This document shows positions 34,127 through 43,117 of a stretch of DNA of 64,000 nt, piece by piece; within the stretch, counting starts at the first letter, position 1, and each line of letters begins with the position of its first letter. The position numbers and the translations under genes were made by a program. The notes beneath the pieces were generated by a model. It saw only the letters and a list, made by a program, of their open reading frames with translations. It was not told where the DNA came from and did not search any database. The stretch covers positions 1 to 64,000 of the forward strand of contig JAEYSE010000020.1 of NCBI GenBank assembly GCA_023435025.1. Reading direction: 5' to 3'. Origin of the DNA: Bacillota bacterium. GTDB taxonomy: Bacteria > Bacillota > Clostridia > Christensenellales > CAG-138.

Positions 34127-35835
34127 ATCGCCGCCCCTCCCATCTGCACCTGCGCGATCTTTCGGTAGCTTTCGCAGGTGTCCATCAGGTGCCTGTGGGT
34201 TCCGGCTCCTTCAATTTGCCCGTCCGCGAGCACCAGGATGTGGTCGGCGTTGCATACGGAGCTGATCCGCTCCGAGATAATCACCGTTGTTGTGTCGCTG
34301 TATTCCCCGCTGATGGCGGCGCGCAGCAGGGCGTCCGTACGGTAATCGAGCGCGCTTTCAGCGTCGTCCAATATCAATATTTCCGGGGTTCCGGCTAACG
34401 CCCGGGCGATTAAAAGCCGCTGCTTCTGGCCGCCGCTCAAATTCGCCCCCCGGATATCGATCATGTGATTGTAACCGCCGGAAAGCCCCAGTATAAACTC
34501 CTCCGCCTGCGCGGCGCGGGCGGCTTTTTCCACCTCCGCTTGCGGGATATTGCGCATAAAGGAGATGTTTTCGTATACGCTGTCGTTCAAAAGCACGTCG
34601 TTCTGGAACACTACGCCAAAACGGCCGGACAGCTCGCTTTGGGGAATACCGCTTATAAGATCCCCGCCTATCCGGATGCTTCCGCCCTGCGCTTCATAAA
34701 GCCGCATCAACAGGCTCACTAGCGTCGTCTTTCCGCTTCCGGTGGGGCCGATGATGCCAAGCGTCTCCCCTCGTTTGACACAGAAGGAAATGCCCGTGAG
34801 ATCATTTTGCTTGCCATTATACGAAAAGCTGACGTCGTCAAAACGGATGTGGCAGTCATCGTCCACATGCGCTCGGTTTCCCGTCGCTTTGGCTTCGTCC
34901 TTTAATAGTACTTCCTCCACGCGGTTCATGGAGGCGCTGCCCCTGGACCAGATGGCGAACATTTTTGTAATGGAAAGCGCCGCGTTGATGACGATTGTAT
35001 AGTATGAAAGAAAGGCGATGATTTTGCCCACCTGCATCAGCCCCGCCTGCACGCGGTACGCGCCTACCAGGATTACCAGCGTCAGCCCGATGTTCAGAAT
35101 AAGGCTCATCATCGGGTTGGTAGAGGCCACAACCCGCCCCGCCTTTTTTTCAATGTCCGCAACGCCCTCGTTTACTTTGGCGAACCTTTGCTTTTCATAA
35201 CCTGTCTTTGAGAGCGCCTTAATAACACGCACCCCCACCGCGTTTTCGCGTAAGATGCGAACCAAGCCCTCAATTTTTTGCTGCGCCTCGCGATAAAGCG
35301 GGGTGCTCCTTTTATACACCCACCGGATCAGAACGATCAAAGCCGGGGTCATCAGAAGCTGTATGAGCGCCATTGCGGGCTCCATCGTAAAGGAAAGCGT
35401 AATCCCTCCCACGATCAAAAGCGGCGTGCGGACCCCCAGGCGCTGCATCCTGTCTAGCAGCGTATGGATATTGTACGTATCGTTGGTGAGTCTGGATATC
35501 AAAGAAGGTAGCGCGAACCGGTTCATATCCGGAAAGGACAGGCGGGAGATCTTTGCAAACAGGTCAAAGCGGAGTTCCCTCGTAATATCGCGGGATACCT
35601 TGGCCGCCATGCGGTTTGCCCAGACATTGAAGGAAAATGCGATTCCCGCGCAGATAGCCATCAGCCCGCCATACAGATATACCGCTTTGACGTCCTTGAC
35701 TGGTACGACCTCATCAATCACGTAAGCAAGCAGCCACGGCAATACCAGATCCATCATTGTGCCGATAAACTTAATGAGCAGGCCAAAGGACATCCTGCCG
35801 ATAAAAGGTTTTAAATACTGGCGGACAATATGCAT
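34123..35835 (-). CDS. ABC exporter half-transporter A (MdlA type)
   Basis: 570 residues with a six-helix exporter domain and an ATPase: Walker A GPTGSGKTT, signature LSGGQKQR, Walker B ILILDDAESALD. The residue after the Walker B Asp is Asp rather than the catalytic Glu and the H-loop His is Ser-like (VIISERISS), so this half carries the degenerate nucleotide site, as normal for heterodimeric exporters. Starts at ATG 35835 with TGAGGAG upstream; the 250 bp to the next gene show no clear promoter. Confidence 0.9.
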   Translation of the reverse strand: MHIVRQYLKPFIGRMSFGLLIKFIGTMMDLVLPWLLAYVIDEVVPVKDVKAVYLYGGLMAICAGIAFSFNVWANRMAAKVSRDITRELRFDLFAKISRLSFPDMNRFALPSLISRLTNDTYNIHTLLDRMQRLGVRTPLLIVGGITLSFTMEPAMALIQLLMTPALIVLIRWVYKRSTPLYREAQQKIEGLVRILRENAVGVRVIKALSKTGYEKQRFAKVNEGVADIEKKAGRVVASTNPMMSLILNIGLTLVILVGAYRVQAGLMQVGKIIAFLSYYTIVINAALSITKMFAIWSRGSASMNRVEEVLLKDEAKATGNRAHVDDDCHIRFDDVSFSYNGKQNDLTGISFCVKRGETLGIIGPTGSGKTTLVSLLMRLYEAQGGSIRIGGDLISGIPQSELSGRFGVVFQNDVLLNDSVYENISFMRNIPQAEVEKAARAAQAEEFILGLSGGYNHMIDIRGANLSGGQKQRLLIARALAGTPEILILDDAESALDYRTDALLRAAISGEYSDTTTVIISERISSVCNADHILVLADGQIEGAGTHRHLMDTCESYRKIAQVQMGGAAI

Positions 35836-36086
35836 GTCGGCTCCTCAGGATTGCGGCTGATGCCGCTTCAATCACCCGGGAACGGGGGCGCGTTTTTGTT
35901 GAACCGCAGACCAGAAAGGTAAGTAAGAAGCGGGAAGGGCTTAATTTTCCTCCATAGATCAGGCACTCGCTTAGCCATGATTTCAAGCGCTAAAAGCTGA
36001 GGTCCTGCAGGCAAAACAATTCAAACCAAAACACTGCAATCCCTCTCCGCTTAAAATTTTGAATGCTAGAAAAAATGTCCCGACGG

Positions 36087-36977
36087 TCAGCCTTGATAAA
36101 ATTCGTCGATATAAGCTTTCACCTGTTCGCGCGTACCCAGGAACGGCCCGGGCGTTTCCATCTTGAGCGATACCAAGGCCGAGGCCCACAGCAGCGCCTC
36201 CGGAATATCCGCATACAGGCGTTCCGTGATATATCCGGAAAAGCAGGTATCCCCCCGGCCCGTGCGGCCAATCAGACTGCGCGGCTTCAACGGACAGGTA
36301 TAGACTTTTTTTCCATCGTATACGAGCACTTCGGTGTTATGGGTAATCATGACCTCCTGCGCGCCCCATGCGTAGAGCTGCTTGGCGGCCTGTTCCCGGT
36401 CGGTCATGCCGGTCATTATTTCCGCCTCCGCGGCGTCCATCTTTAAAAAGCGGATCATGGGGAGGTAGGTAAGCTTCTCTTCCCAATCATGGAACACCAT
36501 GGTGCCATTTTCCTCGCACCTTAGCAGACATTGTACATCCACGGCAGCCATAGCCTTTTTTGCTGCGTAGGCGATGATTTCATTTCCTAAATCCCCCCGC
36601 ATCAGACCGGCAATGTGATAGATGCTCGCGTCCACTTCTGGGATCTCGTTTACCGCGTACGGCTCTATGCGGCTGAGCATGGTGCAGGTACGCCTTTCAC
36701 GGTCAGCGGTGTGGTAGACGTTTTGAATGGAGGTGCTGTGCGTGCTGTTAAGCGGGAAAACAGTGACGTTCTTTGCCCCTGAAAACAGGTTGTCTAAGTC
36801 CATATCAGCCTTGCTCGCCTTGGGTAGCGCTGCAACCGTTCGCCCCATGCCCGACGCCGCAAAGCCGGAGAATACAACCGCCCCGCCGATCGCGCGAAGG
36901 GTTACGCCGTCATAATCCGTGTTGACGTCCAAACTGGGCTGGCCCAGAATGAATGTGTCGAATTTCTTTTTCCCCAT
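36087..36977 (-). CDS. PfkB-family carbohydrate kinase
   Basis: 296 residues with a ribokinase-like fold. N-terminal FILGQPSLDVN and AIGGAVVFSGFAASGMG and the C-terminal catalytic loop GRTGRGDTCFSGY (Asp base retained; Arg replaces the usual Ala in GAGD) support a sugar or nucleoside kinase. It follows the PHP gene with no gap (stop and start are adjacent), so the two are coupled. In the regulon context a polyol or keto-sugar kinase is plausible; the substrate cannot be read from the sequence. Confidence 0.82.
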   Translation of the reverse strand: MGKKKFDTFILGQPSLDVNTDYDGVTLRAIGGAVVFSGFAASGMGRTVAALPKASKADMDLDNLFSGAKNVTVFPLNSTHSTSIQNVYHTADRERRTCTMLSRIEPYAVNEIPEVDASIYHIAGLMRGDLGNEIIAYAAKKAMAAVDVQCLLRCEENGTMVFHDWEEKLTYLPMIRFLKMDAAEAEIMTGMTDREQAAKQLYAWGAQEVMITHNTEVLVYDGKKVYTCPLKPRSLIGRTGRGDTCFSGYITERLYADIPEALLWASALVSLKMETPGPFLGTREQVKAYIDEFYQG

Positions 36978-37706
36978 CTAATTCCTACCTCCAAAATAGG
37001 CGTTGCACTTTGCAATCAAATGCTGAAATTCGTCGCTATGCACGCGGTATGCTCTTTGTTGCACCGCGCGCTTATAATCGAAGGAGTCAGAAAGCCGCGC
37101 GTCAAACACCATTGCCGCGCGCCCTTCATCACCCGGACGGTGCGTATCGGAGCTGCAGGTCCTAAGCAGATGAGGGTTTTCCATGCAAAGCGCGAGCGCC
37201 TGATCATTGCCGTTTTCATGGCGGGGGCTGCAGTTGATGTATTCAATCCCGTGTACGCAATCATAATGGATAAGGCCGTGCTGCTTCCGGAACGGGTGCG
37301 CGTGTATGATCAAAACCTCGTTTTTGAACGTTTGATAAAAGTCATGCGGGTCCATGCGATACGGGTAGGGGTTGCGTTTGAGAAACGCCTCGTCTATGCC
37401 GTACACCAGGTAATCGTTGTTGCTGTCCTGTTCAAAACGCAATTCAGCTCCCAGAAGCACGTCAAACCCCAATTCGGCCCCTCTTTGCTTCGCGGTTTTG
37501 TAACCAAGGAGGAACCGGTCCACGCACGCGTCCCAATCATCGTTGCAGTCTAGCGAGGAAATGTAAGTTTCGTGCAGGTGGTCCGTCACAATAAATCCGG
37601 CGTAGCCCTTCTCATGGTACGTTTCCACCAGTGTTTTTGCGGCTATCCTTCCGCAGTGGCTGGTTTCCAGGGTATGGACGTGCGGGTCGTACAAGTATTC
37701 TTTCAT
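36978..37706 (-). CDS. PHP-domain phosphoesterase
   Basis: 242 residues with the four PHP metal motifs: DPHVHT, TDHLHE, HAHPFR and SSDTHRPG. The fold is used by histidinol-phosphatase and by cyclic-phosphate phosphodiesterases. No other domain is attached. Ribosome-binding site CGGAGG. It lies between the LacI 2 gene (20 bp upstream) and pfkB, probably one transcript. A phosphatase step in the same pathway as the HAD enzymes is likely. Confidence 0.82.
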   Translation of the reverse strand: MKEYLYDPHVHTLETSHCGRIAAKTLVETYHEKGYAGFIVTDHLHETYISSLDCNDDWDACVDRFLLGYKTAKQRGAELGFDVLLGAELRFEQDSNNDYLVYGIDEAFLKRNPYPYRMDPHDFYQTFKNEVLIIHAHPFRKQHGLIHYDCVHGIEYINCSPRHENGNDQALALCMENPHLLRTCSSDTHRPGDEGRAAMVFDARLSDSFDYKRAVQQRAYRVHSDEFQHLIAKCNAYFGGRN

Positions 37707-37725
37707 AGGTCCTCCGGGTTAAAAA

Positions 37726-38733
37726 TTATACCAACGAAATACAGGATTTACGCTTGATCAGCGTGGGCAACAGGATCTGATGCGAGTAACCGAGCGACGG
37801 ATTGCGGAGCTTTTCCAGCATCATATCCACCGCGATCGCCGCCATTGTCATTTTGGGCTGCTCGATCGTGGTAAGGTTGATTTTGGGAAGGCCCGTAAAA
37901 TGGATATTGTCGAACCCGAGCAGTGAGAGATCCTCGGGTATCCGTACGCCGCATTCGTCGGCTGCCTGAAGCACCCCCAAAGCGTTGGAGTCCGTGGACG
38001 CGAATATGGCGGTATAGTCAAAGCGGCTTGCAAACAGCTGCTTGGCCAGGGCGTAGCCGTTCTGTATGGAGCTTGCCATGTACGGGCTGTTGAAAAAGCA
38101 CGGCGTAATCTTATAATCGCGGCATGCGTCGCTGTATCCGTCCGAGCGCAGCTGGTGGGTGTTGCTGCCTTTGCGGTATCCAAAGTACAGGATGTTCCTG
38201 TGCCCCAGGGAATACAGGTATTCCGTGCCGATATACGTACCCCGGTAATTATCTACGGCCACATAGCTTTCCGGCGCGTCCCGCAGGTTTTCGCTGACAA
38301 ACACGGTGGGCACCTTGTTCAGATACTTTTTCAGGCGGCCATACGTATCGATGCTGGAGGGGACGATGATAATGCCGTCTACCTGCCTGCCCATCAGCAG
38401 CTCAAACACCTGCTCCTCCTGAGCTAAGTCGTTAGAGGAGTTACACAGCATGATGTTGTAACCGCGTGCCCGCGCGTTCAGCTCAATATGGTACGCGATC
38501 TCGGACATAAACGGATTTTCTATGCTGGTTACGATTAGCCCGATGAGCTTTGTGCGTTTCATCACCATGGAACGGGCCACGAAATTGGTGGTATAGCCCA
38601 TTTCCTTGCAAATCTTCACAATGCGCTCGCGAGTTTCGGTGCTGATCTCGGGGCTGTTGGACAGCGCGCGCGAAACGGTGGCATAGGACACATTCGCAAC
38701 CTTGGCAATGTCCTTAATTGTGACGTTTTTCAT
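37726..38733 (-). CDS. LacI-family transcriptional regulator 2
   Basis: 335 residues, LacI helix-turn-helix (VTIKDIAKVANVSYATVSRALSNSP) plus effector domain. It is very similar along its whole length to regulator 1 (RSMVMKRTKLIGLIV, GRQVDGIIIVPSS, SYVAVDNYRGTYIGTEYL, GLPKINLTTIEQPKMTMAAIAV). Its promoter carries an operator of the shared type in the initially transcribed region, so it probably represses itself and can read the same sites as regulator 1. Ribosome-binding site ACAGGAG. Confidence 0.92.
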   Translation of the reverse strand: MKNVTIKDIAKVANVSYATVSRALSNSPEISTETRERIVKICKEMGYTTNFVARSMVMKRTKLIGLIVTSIENPFMSEIAYHIELNARARGYNIMLCNSSNDLAQEEQVFELLMGRQVDGIIIVPSSIDTYGRLKKYLNKVPTVFVSENLRDAPESYVAVDNYRGTYIGTEYLYSLGHRNILYFGYRKGSNTHQLRSDGYSDACRDYKITPCFFNSPYMASSIQNGYALAKQLFASRFDYTAIFASTDSNALGVLQAADECGVRIPEDLSLLGFDNIHFTGLPKINLTTIEQPKMTMAAIAVDMMLEKLRNPSLGYSHQILLPTLIKRKSCISLV

Positions 38734-38752
38734 GATTCACGCTCCTGTAGAA

Positions 38753-38766
38753 TGCAAACGTTTTCG
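38753..38766. promoter_or_regulatory. LacI-type operator TGCAAACGTTTTCG before regulator 2
   Basis: Differs from the iol operator at 11959 only in its last base; lies directly downstream of the promoter of regulator 2. Confidence 0.8.
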
Positions 38767-38774
38767 TTATACAA

Positions 38775-38804
38775 ATCATACTACATCTCTATATAGGATG
38801 TCAA
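38775..38804 (-). promoter_or_regulatory. Promoter of regulator 2 / PHP / pfkB
   Basis: Minus strand TTGACA (38799-38804), 18 bp, TATGAT (38775-38780), just before the operator and about 40 bp before the ATG. Confidence 0.85.
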
Positions 38805-38911
38805 TTGCACCGTCTACAGGCCCCAAAGGCATGTGACTCCCAAATCTGCCGTGGTACTTTTAAGGTTGTGTTAACAGTTTTGATAAAATTTTCGTAAATT
38901 TACGCCTTATT

Positions 38912-40477
38912 TTAGATATATTGCGTTCCTCCACCCCGTACAAGCGCCGCATATACCTTTTCGATTTTCGCGTAATTTCCGTCCCGATCCAAGGCCAGTC
39001 CGCGTCCCACGCCGTCCACAATCTGCCCCGTACCGATTTTGGTGATTTGCGTTTCAAGCTCTTCAAGCAGTTTGGGCGCGCTGCCCGGCTCGGTGCTGCG
39101 TCCATCAAATATGATATGCACATATACCTTGGGCAGGTCCTTGGCCATTTGCAGCAGCGCAAGCGGATAGTCTATGGAGCCGTGGGAGGATTTTTTGGTC
39201 AGCAGGGCGAGTAAATGCAAAGCGGCCCCATTTTTTCTGACACGATCGATTGCGTTTAGGAACACCTCGTTTTGCAAAAAGGAGCCGTCCTTCATGGCTT
39301 GGTCCAGCCGGATATCATCCTGCTGCACGATCCTGCCTGCCCCGATGTTGGAGTGACCCGCCTCCGAATTGCCGGGCTTGCCTTCCTGCAAACCTACCGC
39401 CTCGCCTGAAGCGCGCAGCCGGGAGGGCGTATAGTCGGCGTTGAGCCGATCCCATACGGGGGTCTCCGCCAAATAGATGGGGTTGGTGTTGTCTTGCTTT
39501 CCAATACCCCACCCATCCAGAATAATGAGCAGCAGCTTACGGTCTTTGCCAAAATCATGCCCGGCAGCAAGGCTTACGCCCGTCATGCCTGCGGGCTGCG
39601 GAATGCGGAGTACTTGCAATGCTGTAGGCGCGACGTCTGAAAGGTTCCCGTTCGAAAGCGCGATGGGAGCGTCCGAATCCGGGTCGATCAAAAAAAAGGA
39701 AACGAGGTTCGACGTATGCGCCACATGCGGCTTGCCTTCGGGTGTGCACATTTCCTCCAGGTTGCCGTGGTCGGCGGTAATGGCGGTTACATAGCCATGC
39801 CGCTTAGCCGCTTCTAGCACACGCCCCAGGTGGTAATCCACATGCGCGGCGCACTCTATTTTCGCCTTTTCATTGGAGGTATGCCCGATCACGTCCCCGT
39901 TCGCGAAATTGACCACGATCCATTCGCGCCCATCCTCCAACCCTTTTATAACCGTATCGGCCACCTCGGGCAGGCGCAACGCTGGGACTTGGTAAAAAGG
40001 AATGCCCTTGGGCGAGGGGATGCAGACGTCGTCTTCGCCGGGGAACGGCACATTGTTCCCGCCGTTTAAAAAGAACGTCACATGGGCGTATTTTTCGGAC
40101 TCCGCGCAGTGCAACTGCCTAAGCCCCGACTTACTTACCGTTTCCGCCAACGTATCCTTCCCGCGTGTCGGTGCGAAAGCGATGGGCAGATCCTTGTACT
40201 TTTCGTGGTACATGGTCAGTATGACAAATGAAAGGTCCGAATAGCGTTCCCGTTCAAAATGCGGAAACTCCGCGGCTGTGAACGCGTCCGTCAGCTCAAT
40301 CTCCCGTTCGCCGCGGCGGCAGCAGAATATGACCGCGTCGCCGTCGCGGACGCGACCGATTGCGTTGCCTTCTTCATCCACGCGAACCAGCGGCTCCATG
40401 GAATAATCGGCCTGGCCACGGGCATAGGCGTCCCTGACTGCATTCGCTAAGGCTACTCCGCCGTATTCCCCATGCAT
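38912..40477 (-). CDS. Circularly permuted 2,3-bisphosphoglycerate-independent phosphoglycerate mutase-like enzyme
   Basis: 521 residues. The sequence is that of iPGM cut between domains B and A: it begins with the middle of the usual protein (DAYARGQADYSMEPLV, DGDAVIF), runs to the usual C-terminus (LSDVAPTALQVLRIPQPAGMTG, about 279-299), and after a short linker starts the usual N-terminus (LLLIILDGWGIG, about 315) to end with domain B (IEKVYAALVRGGGTQYI). All catalytic residues survive: D321, S371 (GNSEAGH), H432, D458/R460, R492, R498, R55, R58, K129, D195, H199, D236, H237, H254. Start ATG 40477 has AAAGGAGGTG 5 nt upstream. Last gene of the HAD operon. The real substrate may differ from phosphoglycerate. 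Confidence 0.88.
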   Translation of the reverse strand: MHGEYGGVALANAVRDAYARGQADYSMEPLVRVDEEGNAIGRVRDGDAVIFCCRRGEREIELTDAFTAAEFPHFERERYSDLSFVILTMYHEKYKDLPIAFAPTRGKDTLAETVSKSGLRQLHCAESEKYAHVTFFLNGGNNVPFPGEDDVCIPSPKGIPFYQVPALRLPEVADTVIKGLEDGREWIVVNFANGDVIGHTSNEKAKIECAAHVDYHLGRVLEAAKRHGYVTAITADHGNLEEMCTPEGKPHVAHTSNLVSFFLIDPDSDAPIALSNGNLSDVAPTALQVLRIPQPAGMTGVSLAAGHDFGKDRKLLLIILDGWGIGKQDNTNPIYLAETPVWDRLNADYTPSRLRASGEAVGLQEGKPGNSEAGHSNIGAGRIVQQDDIRLDQAMKDGSFLQNEVFLNAIDRVRKNGAALHLLALLTKKSSHGSIDYPLALLQMAKDLPKVYVHIIFDGRSTEPGSAPKLLEELETQITKIGTGQIVDGVGRGLALDRDGNYAKIEKVYAALVRGGGTQYI

Positions 40478-40496
40478 ACCGGCACCTCCTTTATGC

Positions 40497-41255
40497 TTAT
40501 TTCTTTGCGGTGCCTGCCTCAAGGCAGACACTCGGTGCCTTCGGGAATATATCCAGCAGTTGCCGGATGTCGCTTATGATGATGTCAGGCCTGTTCTCGT
40601 CGGTGATGATTTCTCTGGAGGGGTTATCGGGGTAATCGATACCTACATTCAGCCCGAATCCAGCGGATTTTGCGCCAATGATATCGCGGGCGTAATTGTC
40701 CCCCACGCAAGCGCAAAGCGCTGGCGGTACGTTTGCCTCTTCCACCGCCTGCAAATAGATTGCGGGGTCCGGCTTGCGAATGCATGTCACGGAGGACAGC
40801 ACCACGGTCTTGAAATAATGCTCCAGCCCATCTTCCTTGAGCCAATCCTGGATTTCATGGCAGCCGATGAGGTTGCTGATAATTCCCAGCGTGTAGCCCC
40901 GTTTGTACAGCGTGTCTATGACCTCCACGCCGCCATCAATAACGTACCGCTTGCCTTTGGCCTGGCGGTACTGGTACGTAAGCTCCGGGGCGTTCGCGGC
41001 AATGCGCTCCGCCGGGTATTCGGGGGCCAGCCAGCGAGTCCAGAGCTCGGCTTCCGGCGCTTCACGATTGGTATCAATCGCCCAGTCACGGTATTTGTCA
41101 TAGCGCTGGTCGATCAACTTGTGGAACTGCTTTGGGTCCATATCTGTGCCGACCAGCTCCGCGATTTTAGACATTGCGTTATACTGATGCTCCGGCTCCT
41201 TGCGCAGGATGCGAAGCGTGCCGCCAAGATCAAAGAATATACCCTGAATATCCAT
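40497..41255 (-). CDS. HAD-superfamily hydrolase, tandem paralogue 3
   Basis: 252 residues. Motif I FFDLGGTL (Gly in place of the second Asp), motif II SNLI, motif III Lys in CIRKPDPAIY, motif IV CVGDNYARDIIGAKSAGFG. Shares ELWTRWLAPEYPAERI in the cap with paralogue 2. Probable small-molecule phosphatase. AGGGAGGAG site upstream; 20 bp before the permuted mutase gene. Confidence 0.85.
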   Translation of the reverse strand: MDIQGIFFDLGGTLRILRKEPEHQYNAMSKIAELVGTDMDPKQFHKLIDQRYDKYRDWAIDTNREAPEAELWTRWLAPEYPAERIAANAPELTYQYRQAKGKRYVIDGGVEVIDTLYKRGYTLGIISNLIGCHEIQDWLKEDGLEHYFKTVVLSSVTCIRKPDPAIYLQAVEEANVPPALCACVGDNYARDIIGAKSAGFGLNVGIDYPDNPSREIITDENRPDIIISDIRQLLDIFPKAPSVCLEAGTAKK

Positions 41256-41276
41256 GGTTCTCCTCCCTATATCCGT

Positions 41277-42023
41277 CTATATTGCCGCTTCTAAATTGCG
41301 CGGCGGGAACATAGTCAGCAGTTCGGCAAGATCGTATAGTACGGCGTCCGGCTCGCACCCTTCGGGCGCGGGCTTTAAAGTCTTCCCGGGTTCCACAAAC
41401 AACAGGAAAGCGCCAAAGCCTGCGGCTTTTGTGCCTGCGACATCGCGCTTGACGTTATCCCCCACGTATACACAGCGTTCGGGCGATATTCCCACCTCCC
41501 GCGCGGCCATACGGTGCATCTCCGGGTCGGGTTTGCGGATGCCGCATACCGCTGAAAGCAGAACGGACTTGAAATATGGGGTCAGTCCGTCCGCCTCCAG
41601 CCAATCCGGAATCTCCTTTGAGGTGATCAAGTTGCTGATAATGCCCAAGGTATATCCCCTCAGGTGCAGTTCGCGGATGACCTCCGCGCCATGCTCGGCA
41701 ACCACCCGCCGCCCCTTGGCATTGCGGTAGTGGATTGTTAGCTCCACGGCGGCGGCAGCAACGCTGTCCTTCGGAAATTCCGGCGCAAGCCACCGCGTCC
41801 AAAGTTCAGACTCGGGCGCTTCCTTCATTTCTTCAAACGCCCATTTGCGGTAATCCAGATACCGTTCATCCAGAAGGGCGCAGAACGCCTTGGGTTCCGC
41901 ATCGGTGTTTAGCAGCCGTGTGATGTTCCGTAGGGCGTCGTTTTGGAACGCCTCGTCCTCCACTAAAAGGCGAAGCGTGCCGCCGAGGTCAAAAAATATC
42001 GCATCGAAGTTTTCCGTATTCAT
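41277..42023 (-). CDS. HAD-superfamily hydrolase, tandem paralogue 2
   Basis: 248 residues, close to paralogue 3: FFDLGGTLRLL, ELWTRWLAPEFPKDSV, GIISNLITSKEIPDWL, GIRKPDPEMH, YVGDNVKRDVAGTKAAGFG. Starts by an ATGA overlap with paralogue 1. The cap region is the most conserved stretch between the three, suggesting similar substrates. Confidence 0.85.
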   Translation of the reverse strand: MNTENFDAIFFDLGGTLRLLVEDEAFQNDALRNITRLLNTDAEPKAFCALLDERYLDYRKWAFEEMKEAPESELWTRWLAPEFPKDSVAAAAVELTIHYRNAKGRRVVAEHGAEVIRELHLRGYTLGIISNLITSKEIPDWLEADGLTPYFKSVLLSAVCGIRKPDPEMHRMAAREVGISPERCVYVGDNVKRDVAGTKAAGFGAFLLFVEPGKTLKPAPEGCEPDAVLYDLAELLTMFPPRNLEAAI

Positions 42024-42775
42024 GCATTATCTCCCTGCGTCGCCTTTATGCGGGAAGGAAACAGGCCAAGAAGCTCCGAAATTTCGTCTATTGTATGGTC
42101 CAGCGGAAAGTCCGCCGACTGCGGCTCGTTTTTGAGCGTAGCCGGTTCGTTGATGAGTATCATTTTCGCAAAGCCGGACGCGCGCGTACCCTCCGTATCG
42201 CGTATGGGATTGTCTCCCACATAGGCACACTGAGCGGGTATGGAGCCGATCGTACGGGCGGCAAGCAGGTAGATCTCAGGATCTGGCTTGCGGAGCCTGA
42301 CCTTTGAGGAGAGTATCACGGTGCGGAAGCAGCTTGCCACGCCGTCCGCAATCATCCAGTCCGGTATTTCGGTTTCCGTGATGGTATTTGCAATAATGCC
42401 CAGCTTGTAACCGCGCCGGACCAGTTCTTGTAGCGTCGCCTTGACGTCGTGCCTTGGAATGCGTCTGCCGTCATGGTCACGCCAAAGCCGCGTAAGCCGC
42501 CCGGCATTTGCCGTAATCAGCTCGGCAGGATAATCCGGAAGCAGCCAGAACGTCCAAAGCTCCATTTCCGAAGCTTCCAGCATACTGCGCTTGCTTTGCT
42601 TGCGGTATGCGTCCCATCTGCTTTCCAGCTTGCTGAAAAAAGCGTCGTGGGGCTCCGTTGCTCCTACGAGCCGCATCAGCTCGTGTTCCGCCGCAGCCTG
42701 AAACGGCGCGTCCTTTACAACGATTCTCAGGGTGTTGCCAACATCAAAGAATATGGTGTCGATCTCCGGCTTCAT
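42020..42775 (-). CDS. HAD-superfamily hydrolase, tandem paralogue 1
   Basis: 251 residues and the most diverged of the three: FFDVGNTLRIV (Asn/Gly in place of the Asp two residues after the nucleophile, as in YihX), ELWTFWLLPDYPAELI, GIIANTITETEIPDWM, RLRKPDPEIY, YVGDNPIRDTEGTRASGFA. First gene of the four-gene operon; AGGAGGG site upstream. Confidence 0.85.
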   Translation of the reverse strand: MKPEIDTIFFDVGNTLRIVVKDAPFQAAAEHELMRLVGATEPHDAFFSKLESRWDAYRKQSKRSMLEASEMELWTFWLLPDYPAELITANAGRLTRLWRDHDGRRIPRHDVKATLQELVRRGYKLGIIANTITETEIPDWMIADGVASCFRTVILSSKVRLRKPDPEIYLLAARTIGSIPAQCAYVGDNPIRDTEGTRASGFAKMILINEPATLKNEPQSADFPLDHTIDEISELLGLFPSRIKATQGDNA

Positions 42776-42879
42776 AACGCCCTCCTGCAGAATGGAATTT
42801 TATAACACTTATTTCGGTTTTTGTGTCTATTTATGAGGGTTTTTGCCGTTTAAGTGGATTCGTAGCCTTCCAGACTGAC

Positions 42880-42893
42880 CGCAAACGTTTGCG
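42880..42893. promoter_or_regulatory. Perfect LacI-type operator CGCAAACGTTTGCG
   Basis: A 14-bp perfect palindrome about 45 bp downstream of the -10 box of the HAD/mutase promoter. Confidence 0.82.
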
Positions 42894-42935
42894 CTGAATG
42901 TCAAAAAAATAAAGCTATATGGAATTGATATGCTT

Positions 42936-42964
42936 ATACTAGTCACAAAAAAACCTTTTGTCAA
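42936..42964 (-). promoter_or_regulatory. Promoter of the HAD/permuted-mutase operon
   Basis: Minus strand TTGACA (42959-42964), 17 bp, TAGTAT (42936-42941). The 42776-43117 gap holds only this promoter and two operators. Confidence 0.75.
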
Positions 42965-43066
42965 GCATAAAAATAGGCTCTGCCGAAAAAAAATTCCTGA
43001 TTCACCCCGTTCAGCTGCAAAAAAGCTATACTGGATTGGACAGCACTGTATGATGTAAAATGAAAT

Positions 43067-43080
43067 CGTATACGTTTACA
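43067..43080. promoter_or_regulatory. Possible LacI-type operator (reverse TGTAAACGTATACG)
   Basis: A consensus-like site 187 bp from the palindrome at 42880, upstream of the HAD promoter and about 40 bp before the DUF1232 gene. It could serve as a looping partner or control the rightward gene. Confidence 0.5.
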
Positions 43081-43117
43081 AACGCAAAAGCAGCCCAAAT
43101 GAACGGGAGAAAAGCAG

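Noticed and set aside
35836..36086. Possible gene in the gap between the exporter and pfkB
   Set aside because: Only short frames without ribosome-binding sites; nothing recognised, and no clear terminator or promoter either.
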